From: CAZIOH01 sp964540815
Lineage (GTDB): Bacteria > Myxococcota_A > Polyangia > Fen-1088
Direction of reading: 5' to 3'
Assembly (NCBI GenBank): GCA_964540815.1
Contig: CAZIOH010000125.1
Span: 1-14,871, forward strand
DNA: 14,871 nt
How positions within the stretch are numbered: position 1 is the first letter of the stretch; every line of letters starts with the position of its first letter. Below the pieces are notes generated by a model. The model did not search any database, was not told the DNA's origin, and was given only the letters and a program-made list of their open reading frames with translations. Made by a program: the position numbers and the translations under genes. Shown here in pieces: positions 7,540-14,771 of the stretch.

Positions 7540-8927
7540 CCGAGGGGCTGCGCGACCTGATGGCCGAGGTCGCCACCCGTCAAAAGGACTTCTTCGAGCG
7601 CAGGTCGAGCCTGTCGCAGCTCCGGGTGCGCCCGCCCGTGCGATCCGCGACCCGGGTGCGCCCGCGCCTCGAGGGTGTTCTTCGCCTCGCGCCGGCCTTC
7701 GGGTTGGCGGCCGTGGCCCTGGCGGGTGGCGTGTGGTGGGTCAACGGGCCGCGTCCCATCACCTTCGCGATCGAGGCGGGCACGGGCGATGGCTCTCGCG
7801 TCGGTGCGGGTGTCGGATCTGGCGTCGAGGGCGGCGCGCGTGCGACGACCAGCGGTCGCCTGGGCGACCCGCTCTCCGCGGGCTCCCGCGCCCTCACCCT
7901 CGACTTCTCCGACGGCTCGACCGTCGAGCTCGCACCCCGAAGCGCCGCGCGGGTCGCCGAGCTGACGGCCGCGGGTGCGCGGGTCGAGCTCGAGGACGGT
8001 CGGGCGGAGGTGAGCGTCAAGCACCGGGCGAAGACCCGGTGGATGCTCGAGGCCGGGCCGTTCGAGGTGCGGGTGACCGGAACCCGCTTCGCCATCAGCT
8101 GGAACCGGACCGCCGAGTCCCTGATCGTCGCGATGACCGAGGGCACGGTCGAGATCGCCTCGCGGCTCGAGCCCGAGGCACCGGCGGTGCGGGTCACCGC
8201 CGGGCAGCGGTACGCCGCCTCGAAGCAACGTGGACGCTGGACCATCGACCCCCTCGAGGCCCATCCGCGCAACGGCGTGGACGTGGATGTGGACGTCGCG
8301 GGAGGGCCCGCCAAGGCCATCCCGGCCGGCGGCACGGCCGCTGCGGCGCCCGGCGAGGAGCCGCGGGCGAGCGCAGCCGCGCCCGCCGAGGCGGAGGCGA
8401 CGGCGGCGACCGCGGTCGCCGCGGGCTCTCCGCTGCTGGGGAGGAGCGCGCGGCTGTTCGCGGATGGAAACCGGCGCTGGCAGGTGCTGGCGCGGCGCGG
8501 GCAGTTCAAGGAAGCGCTCGACGTGGTCGAGCGCGGTGCGGGGTTTGCGACCACCTGCCGGCAACTCGGGGCGGAGGAGCTCGTGCAGCTCGGAGACGTG
8601 GCCCGACTGGCGGGCAACGTGCCGCGGGCCGAGCAAGCCTACCGGCTGGCCCGCAAGCGCTATCCGCGCCTCGATCGCCCGGTCTTCGCGCTCGGCCTCG
8701 TTGCGTTCGAGCAGCGCCACGACTACGAGGCGGCAGCTGGCTGGTTCGAGACCTACCGGCGGCGGTATCCCGCTGGCCCGCTGCGCGACGAGGCGACCGG
8801 CCGGGCCATGGAGTCGTGGCAGCGCGCCGGTGACCGGGCACGGGCGGCGGCGGCCGCCACCGAGTATCTCGACCGAGCCCCCACGGGCCCCTACGCGCCC
8901 CTCGCCCGACAGCTCGCGACGCAGTAA
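7524..8927 (+). CDS. FecR-domain membrane protein with C-terminal TPR repeats, putative sigma regulator
   Basis: This 467-residue protein has an N-terminal cytoplasmic stretch (1-50), one membrane segment (about 55-73, ending GGVWWV), a FecR domain (about 115-230) and an Ala-rich linker (250-300). The FecR part shows LTLDFSDGSTVELAP at 124-138 and GPFEVRVTGTRFAISW at 178-193. A helical region (310-465) with TPR-like repeats follows, for example GNVPRAEQAYRLARKRYP (364-381) and HDYEAAAGWFETYRRRYP (399-416). FecR proteins pass an envelope signal to a partner sigma factor; the periplasmic TPR part would bind another protein. Its ATG lies inside the end of the sigma factor gene behind a GGGGGAG site, tightly linking their expression. 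The short N-terminal tail is shorter than a typical anti-sigma domain, so how it contacts the sigma factor is unclear. Confidence 0.82.
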   Translation: MEEPVTEGLRDLMAEVATRQKDFFERRSSLSQLRVRPPVRSATRVRPRLEGVLRLAPAFGLAAVALAGGVWWVNGPRPITFAIEAGTGDGSRVGAGVGSGVEGGARATTSGRLGDPLSAGSRALTLDFSDGSTVELAPRSAARVAELTAAGARVELEDGRAEVSVKHRAKTRWMLEAGPFEVRVTGTRFAISWNRTAESLIVAMTEGTVEIASRLEPEAPAVRVTAGQRYAASKQRGRWTIDPLEAHPRNGVDVDVDVAGGPAKAIPAGGTAAAAPGEEPRASAAAPAEAEATAATAVAAGSPLLGRSARLFADGNRRWQVLARRGQFKEALDVVERGAGFATTCRQLGAEELVQLGDVARLAGNVPRAEQAYRLARKRYPRLDRPVFALGLVAFEQRHDYEAAAGWFETYRRRYPAGPLRDEATGRAMESWQRAGDRARAAAAATEYLDRAPTGPYAPLARQLATQ

Positions 8928-9213
8928 GAGCAGGCCGTCAATACCGCGATCGATCACGTGCACGCTCACGTTGTCGTGATGGTTGTCGTGGCCGATCCCA
9001 TGGACGTGGCCGTGCATGTGAACGTGAACGCCTCCGTGGGCGTGATCGAACCGATTTTCGATCACGGCCAGGGTAGCGTTCACGTTCACGCTCACGTGCA
9101 CGGCCACGATCACGGGTTCGATCAGGGCCACGAACAGGATCACGATCACGGGTTTTGAGGGCTCGATTTGGGGAGCTGTACTAAGCTCAGGGTCGAAAGG
9201 TTCCCCTGCGAAT
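8928..9213. other. Gene-free spacer filled by a Val/His-type low-complexity repeat
   Basis: Between the FecR-TPR stop and the next gene I see no convincing CDS. A 66-codon frame (8958-9158, GTG start) encodes alternating Val/His/Asp residues, but this follows from the hexamer-like DNA composition, and the opposite strand gives a similar peptide. It lacks a good RBS. A short GGGTTTT run at 9150-9156 may end transcription from the sigma operon. Confidence 0.6.
8948..9158. repeat. Degenerate GTG/CAC-rich repeat with nested long hairpins
   Basis: The stretch is built from degenerate units such as CACGTG, GATCAC and TTCACG, with 3/6-bp periodicity, and holds nested perfect inverted repeats. The outer arms are 9005-9016 with 9097-9108 (12 bp), the middle arms 9018-9031 with 9076-9089 (14 bp), and the inner arms 9041-9050 with 9057-9066 (10 bp, 6-nt loop). 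Together they could fold into one ~104-nt stem-loop in either strand's RNA. I recall similar VDVHVN-type degenerate repeats between genes in large myxobacterial genomes. The function is unknown: terminator, mRNA stabiliser, protein site or mobile repeat are all possible. Confidence 0.7.
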
Positions 9214-10683
9214 TTGATCTGCCAACCCGAGTCAGGTCGGTCGCATCGGCGCGGCTTCATATGCTGTCGCCGTGGGCGCCTGCTCGGTTTCACGCCGGTG
9301 CTGGCTCGCCTGCTGGTGGTGATGACCGTCGCATTGACCGTGGGGAGGCTTCGCGGGGCACCGGCCGAGGCGGCGCCCCGCGAGGTCGAGCGCCTGGCGA
9401 CGCGCGGACAGACGGTCGCGATCCTGGTCAACCCGGCCCTGGCGGATCCGCTGGTGTCGCGCATCGAAGCCGAGCTCACGGCGGTCGGGATCCGGGTGCG
9501 GCGGCTCGAGCTCGCGCCCGGCGCCGACGTCGAGGCTGCCGTGGGGAGCGCCATGGCCGGCGGGGCCAGCGCCGCCTTGCGGGTCATTCCACGCTCGCGC
9601 GGCACCGAGGTGTGGACCAGCGACACGACGGCGCGGGTGCTGCGGCGCCGCGCGATCAATGCGAGCTCGGCGGACGCTGCCCTGTCGGTGCTGGCCTTCC
9701 GGACCGTGGAGTTTCTGCGGGCGAGCCTGCTCGACGTCCCGAAGTCGCGCCTGCGCGCCGGCCCGGCGGAGCCCGAGCGACCGGCGGCGGCCGAACGCCC
9801 GAACCCTGTCGTCGCGACGGCTCCGCCACCATCCCCATCGCCTGTGCGCCCCCCAGCGCCTGCCGCGTCTCCTCCGTCGCCGCCGCAACCGCTGGCGACG
9901 GCCGCACCACCACCGCCGCGGCTTTCCGAGCGGCAGCCCGAATCGCGACCGGAGGCCGGGCTGGCTCGGGAACGACCCGACCCGGAATCCGACGACCGCA
10001 CGCGCCTGGAGGGCGACCGTACAGACGCTCGGGAGGAGCCCCCGGTGGCGGAGCGCCTGAGTATCGGTATCCGGACCATCAGTCGCGGGACCGCGCCGAT
10101 GGGCTCCGCGAGGTCATGGGTCGAGCTGCAGGTCGGCCTGGCGTGGCTGCTCAGCTACCGGGCCCGGCAGCTCGGGCCCGCCACCGACTACGCCTTGGCG
10201 GCGCGAATTCGCCTTGGACGCGGCCTGGCCGTCGGGGCCGAGGGACTCATCCCCGCGGCCGCCCAGGAGACCACCCTTGGAGGGGCCAGGACCACCTTTC
10301 GCGCCTACCGCGTCGGGCTGGCGATGGCCTGGACCCTCCCGTTCCCTTCCGGCCCTTCCCGGTTCAGGCTCGAGGCCGGCCTCGCCGTGGGGGCCATCTA
10401 CGGAAGCACCCACGGGTCCCCCGATCCGCGGCTCGGGATCGGGGCCTCCACCCCCGCCACGGTGGTGTACCCGGATATCGGGGCGTGGAAAGGCAGCGCC
10501 GCCCTGTCGGTCGGACCTTCGGTCGCGCTCACCTCGTGGCTGCGCGCGCGCCTCGACTTCGGCGGGGGGCTGACCACCGCGCGCATCGGCGTGTACCAAG
10601 GTGACAAGACCGATGCGCACACCGTGGGCGGCCTCGGCCCTCTCTACGGGCTCGGCTCCCTCGGTCTTCAAGCCACCTGGTGA
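9214..10683 (+). CDS. Secreted protein with Pro-rich linker and predicted C-terminal outer membrane beta-barrel
   Basis: This 489-residue protein is of unrecognised family. A signal peptide is visible: Arg-rich n-region, hydrophobic core VLARLLVVMTVALTVG (29-44) and a cleavage site near AEA-AP (51-55). Residues 56-180 form an alpha/beta domain (TVAILVNPALADPLVSRIE, 67-85). A Pro/Ala-rich linker (185-235) and a charged stretch (236-280) follow. Residues 282-489 show alternating strands with Gly turns and a C-terminal Trp, as expected for a small barrel. The start is uncertain: TTG 9214 gives the full length with GAAAGG 13 nt upstream; GTG 9298 gives a shorter signal peptide. It lies 286 bp after the FecR-TPR gene on the same strand, so it may be the outer membrane part or target of that signalling module (inference). 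Confidence 0.75.
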   Translation: MICQPESGRSHRRGFICCRRGRLLGFTPVLARLLVVMTVALTVGRLRGAPAEAAPREVERLATRGQTVAILVNPALADPLVSRIEAELTAVGIRVRRLELAPGADVEAAVGSAMAGGASAALRVIPRSRGTEVWTSDTTARVLRRRAINASSADAALSVLAFRTVEFLRASLLDVPKSRLRAGPAEPERPAAAERPNPVVATAPPPSPSPVRPPAPAASPPSPPQPLATAAPPPPRLSERQPESRPEAGLARERPDPESDDRTRLEGDRTDAREEPPVAERLSIGIRTISRGTAPMGSARSWVELQVGLAWLLSYRARQLGPATDYALAARIRLGRGLAVGAEGLIPAAAQETTLGGARTTFRAYRVGLAMAWTLPFPSGPSRFRLEAGLAVGAIYGSTHGSPDPRLGIGASTPATVVYPDIGAWKGSAALSVGPSVALTSWLRARLDFGGGLTTARIGVYQGDKTDAHTVGGLGPLYGLGSLGLQATW

Positions 10684-10717
10684 CGGCGGGCCTGGTCGGC
10701 CGGTGCCTGCGCGACGC

Positions 10718-12343
10718 CTACTCGACGTCCATCATCACGATGGGCGGGTGATGCATGAGCGTGATCTCCGGCGAAGGGCCGACGATCCCCCGGGCCATGG
10801 CGATGGCCTCGGTCACCGATTCGGCGCTCTGCCAGCCGAGCATGGCCGGGACGTGGGCGTTCTTGGCGCCGGCCACGATCACGTGCCCGACGTGCTGGCG
10901 GCCGTTCTCGCCCCAGTACCACATGAAGAAGGGATGGGCCCCGTGGTAGGCGTTCCCGCGCCGGTACATCTCGATGTAGCTCGGGTTGTGCGCGAACTCC
11001 TCCTCGTACTTGTGGCGCAGCTTCATGGCGTCCCGGGTCTCGGGCAGGAGGCGGTTGAAGAACTCGATGTAGCTCGGGTGGTGGTTGTGATCGAACTCGT
11101 CGAGGCACGGGTGGGTGATGATCATGACCCCGCCCTTCTTCAGGACCGGCTGCCCGCGGTACATGTTGTGGAAGTACCCGAGCGCCATGACCTGGACCAG
11201 GAGCGGGTTCAGGATCGAGTTCACGTTGTACGGTGAGATGAAGGGGATTCCGCAGATCAGGATGTCCGCCTGGCCGCGCACGTTGACCGCGTACTGTTCG
11301 AAGCAGCGCTCCACGATCTTCTCGTGCACCGGCTCGGTCTTGCCGGCGTGGCAGGCGATCATCTGATAGGGAGCCGGGATGGACTGGAAGAGCTTGCGCT
11401 TGGCGGCCGGCGGCAGCTTCGAGAGCGTCCAGCGCATGCCCTCGAACTTCATCCGATCGAATTCGGTGAACTCGTCCTCGTTCTTGGCCAGGAACGCCGT
11501 CGCGCCCGCGTACATCCGGTTGTTGAGCGCGGTCTCGATGTGGAACACCTTCATGTGCTCGTCGACCAGCGCGCCCATGCGCCCGATCTTGGTGGCCAGC
11601 ATGGATCGCTTGGGATCCATGTAGCTGTCGGACTGGCGGATGGTCTCCGGCTCGTGGTGGGCCCGCAGGCTCTGGTAGTCGCACAGCCCCACCGCCATCG
11701 ACTTGTGCCCCCCGTTCATCGGCACGAAGTTGATGTTGACGTAGATCACGAGGTCGCTCTCGGCCGCCCGTCGGTTGATGTTGACGACCTCGTTGTGGGC
11801 CGTCACCCCGAGGTTGACCATGCCATCCGGGTCCTCGGCGTCGTGGTTGTAGTAGCGGTCGGGATAGAAGGCGTCGAAGATCTTGGCGCCCACCATGCGC
11901 TTCATCTCGGCCTTGGTCTGGCGACGGTGCAAGGAGGTCGCGATGATGATGTGGACGTCGTCGATCCCGTTGGCATCGAGCATCTCGAGCAGGATCTCGA
12001 TGATGGTCTGGCGCACGTCCGGCGTCACCATCGGGGGCAGGGGCATGCTGATGTCGTCGACCGCGATGGTCACCTTCATCCCGGGCGCGAGCTGCGCGTA
12101 CAGCGGCTCGGTGCCGAGGGGATGGTTCAGCGCGTAGCGGATGGCCGCCCCGGGGTTGGCCAGGCCCTCGATCGGCGGCTTGGGGTACACCACCCGGGTG
12201 CCGATCGGCAGATCCTCGAGCAGCAGGTCCTCCCCCGAGAACAAGATCCGCGGCGCGGAGTTGGTATCGATGTAGACGACCTGATCATCCTCCTTGCGGC
12301 GCGGGGTCGGACCGCGGACGATCTTTGGTACCCGTTCTCTCAT
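10718..12343 (-). CDS. LarA-like (DUF2088) nickel-pincer racemase/epimerase family protein
   Basis: This 541-residue protein has the LarA N-terminal fold: VDDISMPLP (95-103) at the usual DDxTRP position, SLHRR with His139 (matching LarA His108), GGHKS with Lys214 (matching the cofactor-binding Lys184) and His230 (matching Ni-binding His200). The His139-Lys214 and Lys214-His230 spacings match LarA as I recall it. The second catalytic His (LarA 174) is not found; Ile204 or Asn203/205 sits there. LarA proteins invert 2-hydroxy acids using a nickel-pincer nucleotide, so this one probably handles a different substrate or works differently. It is about 110 residues longer than typical LarA. ATG 12343 is preferred over TTG 12349; GGAG lies 11 nt upstream. 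The gene follows the HAD gene by 24 nt, so the two form an operon. No larBCE cofactor genes are present here. Confidence 0.8.
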   Translation of the reverse strand: MRERVPKIVRGPTPRRKEDDQVVYIDTNSAPRILFSGEDLLLEDLPIGTRVVYPKPPIEGLANPGAAIRYALNHPLGTEPLYAQLAPGMKVTIAVDDISMPLPPMVTPDVRQTIIEILLEMLDANGIDDVHIIIATSLHRRQTKAEMKRMVGAKIFDAFYPDRYYNHDAEDPDGMVNLGVTAHNEVVNINRRAAESDLVIYVNINFVPMNGGHKSMAVGLCDYQSLRAHHEPETIRQSDSYMDPKRSMLATKIGRMGALVDEHMKVFHIETALNNRMYAGATAFLAKNEDEFTEFDRMKFEGMRWTLSKLPPAAKRKLFQSIPAPYQMIACHAGKTEPVHEKIVERCFEQYAVNVRGQADILICGIPFISPYNVNSILNPLLVQVMALGYFHNMYRGQPVLKKGGVMIITHPCLDEFDHNHHPSYIEFFNRLLPETRDAMKLRHKYEEEFAHNPSYIEMYRRGNAYHGAHPFFMWYWGENGRQHVGHVIVAGAKNAHVPAMLGWQSAESVTEAIAMARGIVGPSPEITLMHHPPIVMMDVE

Positions 12344-12367
12344 GGTCAAGGGTTCTCCGTCGCTTCC

Positions 12368-13036
12368 TTATCGCAGATCCAGGACGGGCCAGTCATGCTG
12401 CCGCGCGGTGGCCCGCAGTCGAAAATCCGGGTTGACCGCGGTGGGGTGGCCAACGATGGAGAGCATCGGCAGATCGCTCATGCTGTCCGAGTAGGCATAG
12501 CAGTCGGACAGGCTGAGGGTCTCGCGCTCGGCGTAGGTGCGCATCCAGCTGGCCTTGGTGGCGGCCGCCATCACCGGCGGCAAGAGCCGCCCGGTCGCGA
12601 CCCCATCCACGAACTCGAGCCGGTTGGTGACGTAATCGTCGAGCCCGAGGTGCTCGGCCAGCGGCCGCACGGTGAGATCGAGCGCCCCGGTGACCAGCAC
12701 CTGCCGCAACCCCATCTCCTTGGACTTCTCGACCAGCTCGTACGCGCCGGGAAAGATCGACGGGCGGATGGCGCTCTCGAAGAGCTCGTCGGCCAGGTAG
12801 CGCAGGCGGTCCTCGGATTCCCCCTTGTAGCGCATGAAGAACAGATCGTTCAGCAAGCGCCGGTTGTACAGGTCGGCGCCGAGGAAGAGCGGGATGCTGG
12901 CCACCGTGGCGGCCGTCTTGACGATGCTCTTCAGGACGCCTTGCTGGTTCTTGGCGTTGTACAGGAAGGCGTGGACGATGTTGGTGCTCACCAGGGTCCC
13001 GTCCATGTCGTAAAATGCTGCGGCGCCACGGCGCAT
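12368..13036 (-). CDS. HAD-IB family phosphatase (SerB/CicA-like)
   Basis: This 222-residue protein has all four HAD motifs: motif I YDMDGTLV (Asp10 nucleophile, Asp12), motif II VTGA (Thr116), motif III Lys161 in ATKASW, and motif IV YSDSMSDLP (Asp184, Asp188). It removes phosphate from a small molecule or lipid; the substrate is not known. A hydrophobic segment at about 36-54 (IVKTAATVASIPLFLG) is common in HAD-IB proteins linked to phospholipid metabolism and suggests membrane association. ATG 13036 is chosen because motif I begins 8 residues later, as in the family; a GTG at 13081 would add 15 residues, and the frame stays open to 13258. No strong RBS is seen for either. It is first in an operon with the LarA-like gene and diverges from the ClC gene. 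Confidence 0.85.
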   Translation of the reverse strand: MRRGAAAFYDMDGTLVSTNIVHAFLYNAKNQQGVLKSIVKTAATVASIPLFLGADLYNRRLLNDLFFMRYKGESEDRLRYLADELFESAIRPSIFPGAYELVEKSKEMGLRQVLVTGALDLTVRPLAEHLGLDDYVTNRLEFVDGVATGRLLPPVMAAATKASWMRTYAERETLSLSDCYAYSDSMSDLPMLSIVGHPTAVNPDFRLRATARQHDWPVLDLR

Positions 13037-13163
13037 GGGTGGGCGTCGTATATCACAGCTCGGCCTCCACTGCTCTGTCACGACGGCTCGGCCCCCCGGC
13101 CCGTGCACCTGGATTCGGTTTGAACTGGCAATCCCGCGGCGGGATGGCTCATGATCAGGCCCA
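13037..13163. promoter_or_regulatory. Divergent promoter region with palindrome and 12-bp direct repeats
   Basis: This 127-bp space separates the HAD and ClC genes. It has a perfect palindrome ATCCCGC-G-GCGGGAT (13131-13145). Its right part, CCGCGGCGGGAT (13134-13145), recurs as a direct repeat at 13173-13184, 39 bp on. Just after lies TTTCGCC-T-GGCGAAA (13184-13198). A TATACG on the minus strand (13052-13047) could be a -10 box for the HAD gene, but lies too close to ATG 13036 for a normal leader. No clear -35/-10 pair was found either way. Confidence 0.4.
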
Positions 13164-14744
13164 ATGGACGGTCCGCGGCGGGATTTCGCCTGGCGAAAGA
13201 AGCGAGACGCGGTGCGCGCGATCCTCGTGCAGTCGTCCCCGGTCGATCTGACCAGCATTGGGAGGGTGCTCTTGCACGCCGCGTTCGTGGGGGCGGCGGC
13301 CGGCCTGGTGGGCGCGGCCTTCTTCGCCGGCCTCGAGCTGCTGCAGACCGCCCTGCTCGAGAAGCTCGGGGGCTACCACCTGCTCCGGGCCGCGGGCGAG
13401 AACTTCGTGGCCTCGACCGGGGGGCACACCTTCCGGCCGTGGCTGCTGGTGCTCCTGCCCGCGCTCGGAGCCCTGGCGAGCGGCCTCATCTCCGAGCTCG
13501 CCCCGGAGACCCGGGGGGGCGGGGGCGACGCCATGATCGACGCCTTCCACCAGAACGGCGGGTTCATCCGCGCGCGGGTGATCTGGGTCAAGGCCCTGGC
13601 CTCGCTCTTCACGCTCGGCAGCGGCGGCTCGGGGGGACGGGAGGGGCCGACCATGCTGATCGGCGGTGCGCTCGGCTCGCTGGTCGGACGCTTCCTGCCC
13701 ATCTCGGCGAAGGAGCGGCGCATCCTGATGATCGCGGGCGTGGCGGCCGGGATCGCGGCCGTGTTCCGAACGCCGCTCGGCGCGGCCCTCCTGGCGGTCG
13801 AGGTGCTCTACCGGGACGACTTCGAGTCGGACGCGCTGATCCCGGCGGTCCTCGCCAGCGTCGTGGCGTACTCGGTGGTCATCTCCATCTACGGCGAGTC
13901 GACGTTGTTCGCGCAGCCGAGCCGGTTTCCTTTCGTGCCGCGCCACCTCGGGTTCTACGCGGCCATGGCGCTCGCCGTCTCGATGGTGGCTGCCGTCTTC
14001 GCCCGCACCCTCGAGGCCGTCCAGACCGTCACGGCGCAGCTGCCCTTGCCCCGCTGGGCGCGGCCCGCCGTCGGCGGCCTCGGCCTCGGGATCTTCGCGG
14101 TCCCGCTGATCCTGCTGGTGAGCTGGAGCGTGCACCTGCCGGGGCAGGGCCTCGGCCTCCTCGGCGGTGGGTACGGCGCGGTCCAGGTGGCCATCAGCGG
14201 CGCCAGCTGGCTGCCGGTGGGCTGGAGCGGGGTGGCCCTCCTCTCGGGCCTGTGCTTCGCCAAGATCTTCGCCTCGTCCTTGACGATTGGAACCGGCGGG
14301 AGCGCGGGCGACTTCGCCCCGTCCCTGGTGATCGGGGGCCTGTTCGGCGGGGCCTTCGGGCGCGCGCTCCAGCTGCTCTTCGACGACCCCCAGATCAACC
14401 CCGCCGCCTTCGCGCTGGTCGGCATGGGGACCTTCTATGGCGGCCTCGCCCACACGCCGCTCAGCTCGCTGATCATCGTGTGCGAGCTGGCGGGCAGCTA
14501 CGATCTCCTCGTGCCGCTGATGCTGGCCGAGGGCATCGCCTTCGTGGCCCTCCGCAACCGCTCTCTGTACCACGCGCAGCGCGCCACCCGCCGCCACTCC
14601 CCCCACCACGACGACTCCGGCCTGGTCATGATGACCACCCTCCCCCTACCCCCCACGGCCCCACCCACACCCACACCCACACCCGAATCCAAAGATCCCA
14701 TCATCCCGGCCCCCAGCTCTCCCCCCGACCTCCCAAAGAGCTAG
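13164..14744 (+). CDS. ClC-family chloride channel/transporter
   Basis: This 526-residue membrane protein has about ten hydrophobic stretches from 35 to 465. The ClC anion motifs include GSGGSGGREGP (152-162), with gating Glu160 (ClC-ec1 Glu148), and GTGGSAGDFAP (376-386), the GxFxP loop. Two positions differ from the bacterial H+/Cl- exchanger. The proton glutamate (ec1 203) is Val214 within AVEV, as in eukaryotic ClC channels. The first filter motif GSGIP aligns with GGGGD (118-122), lacking Ser107. Passive or poorly coupled anion flow is therefore possible. A non-conserved tail (475-526) includes PTPTPTP, encoded by a CCCACA repeat; no CBS domains follow. The start is ATG 13164; GTG 13212 (residue 17) would place the TTTCGCC palindrome in the leader. 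It diverges from the HAD gene. Confidence 0.88.
   Translation: MDGPRRDFAWRKKRDAVRAILVQSSPVDLTSIGRVLLHAAFVGAAAGLVGAAFFAGLELLQTALLEKLGGYHLLRAAGENFVASTGGHTFRPWLLVLLPALGALASGLISELAPETRGGGGDAMIDAFHQNGGFIRARVIWVKALASLFTLGSGGSGGREGPTMLIGGALGSLVGRFLPISAKERRILMIAGVAAGIAAVFRTPLGAALLAVEVLYRDDFESDALIPAVLASVVAYSVVISIYGESTLFAQPSRFPFVPRHLGFYAAMALAVSMVAAVFARTLEAVQTVTAQLPLPRWARPAVGGLGLGIFAVPLILLVSWSVHLPGQGLGLLGGGYGAVQVAISGASWLPVGWSGVALLSGLCFAKIFASSLTIGTGGSAGDFAPSLVIGGLFGGAFGRALQLLFDDPQINPAAFALVGMGTFYGGLAHTPLSSLIIVCELAGSYDLLVPLMLAEGIAFVALRNRSLYHAQRATRRHSPHHDDSGLVMMTTLPLPPTAPPTPTPTPESKDPIIPAPSSPPDLPKS
14664..14684 (+). repeat. CCCACA tandem hexamer in the ClC tail
   Basis: Three perfect CCCACA units and a partial fourth encode alternating Pro-Thr in the non-conserved C-terminal tail of the ClC protein. 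The 6-bp unit keeps frame, so length variation between strains would be tolerated. Confidence 0.8.
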
Positions 14745-14754
14745 GCGGATCGGA

Positions 14755-14771
14755 GGTTGGCTTTGCCAACC
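14755..14771 (+). terminator. Candidate terminator hairpin after the ClC gene
   Basis: GGTTGGC (14755-14761) and GCCAACC (14765-14771) form a perfect 7-bp stem with a TTT loop, 10 nt after the ClC stop. No U tract follows, so termination may need Rho or the hairpin may only protect the mRNA end. The remaining bases to 14871 are G/C runs with no gene seen. Confidence 0.5.

Noticed and set aside
8958..9158. 66-codon His/Val-rich plus-strand ORF as a small metal-binding protein
   Set aside because: Both strands give similar alternating peptides, the nested hairpins explain the sequence, and there is no convincing RBS.
7317..10079. Minus-strand 920-codon ORF opposite the FecR and barrel genes, with a His/Val-rich segment
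   Set aside because: It is antisense to two genes with recognisable domains and its composition follows from GC-rich codon bias; the His/Val part is the two-strand consequence of the repeat.
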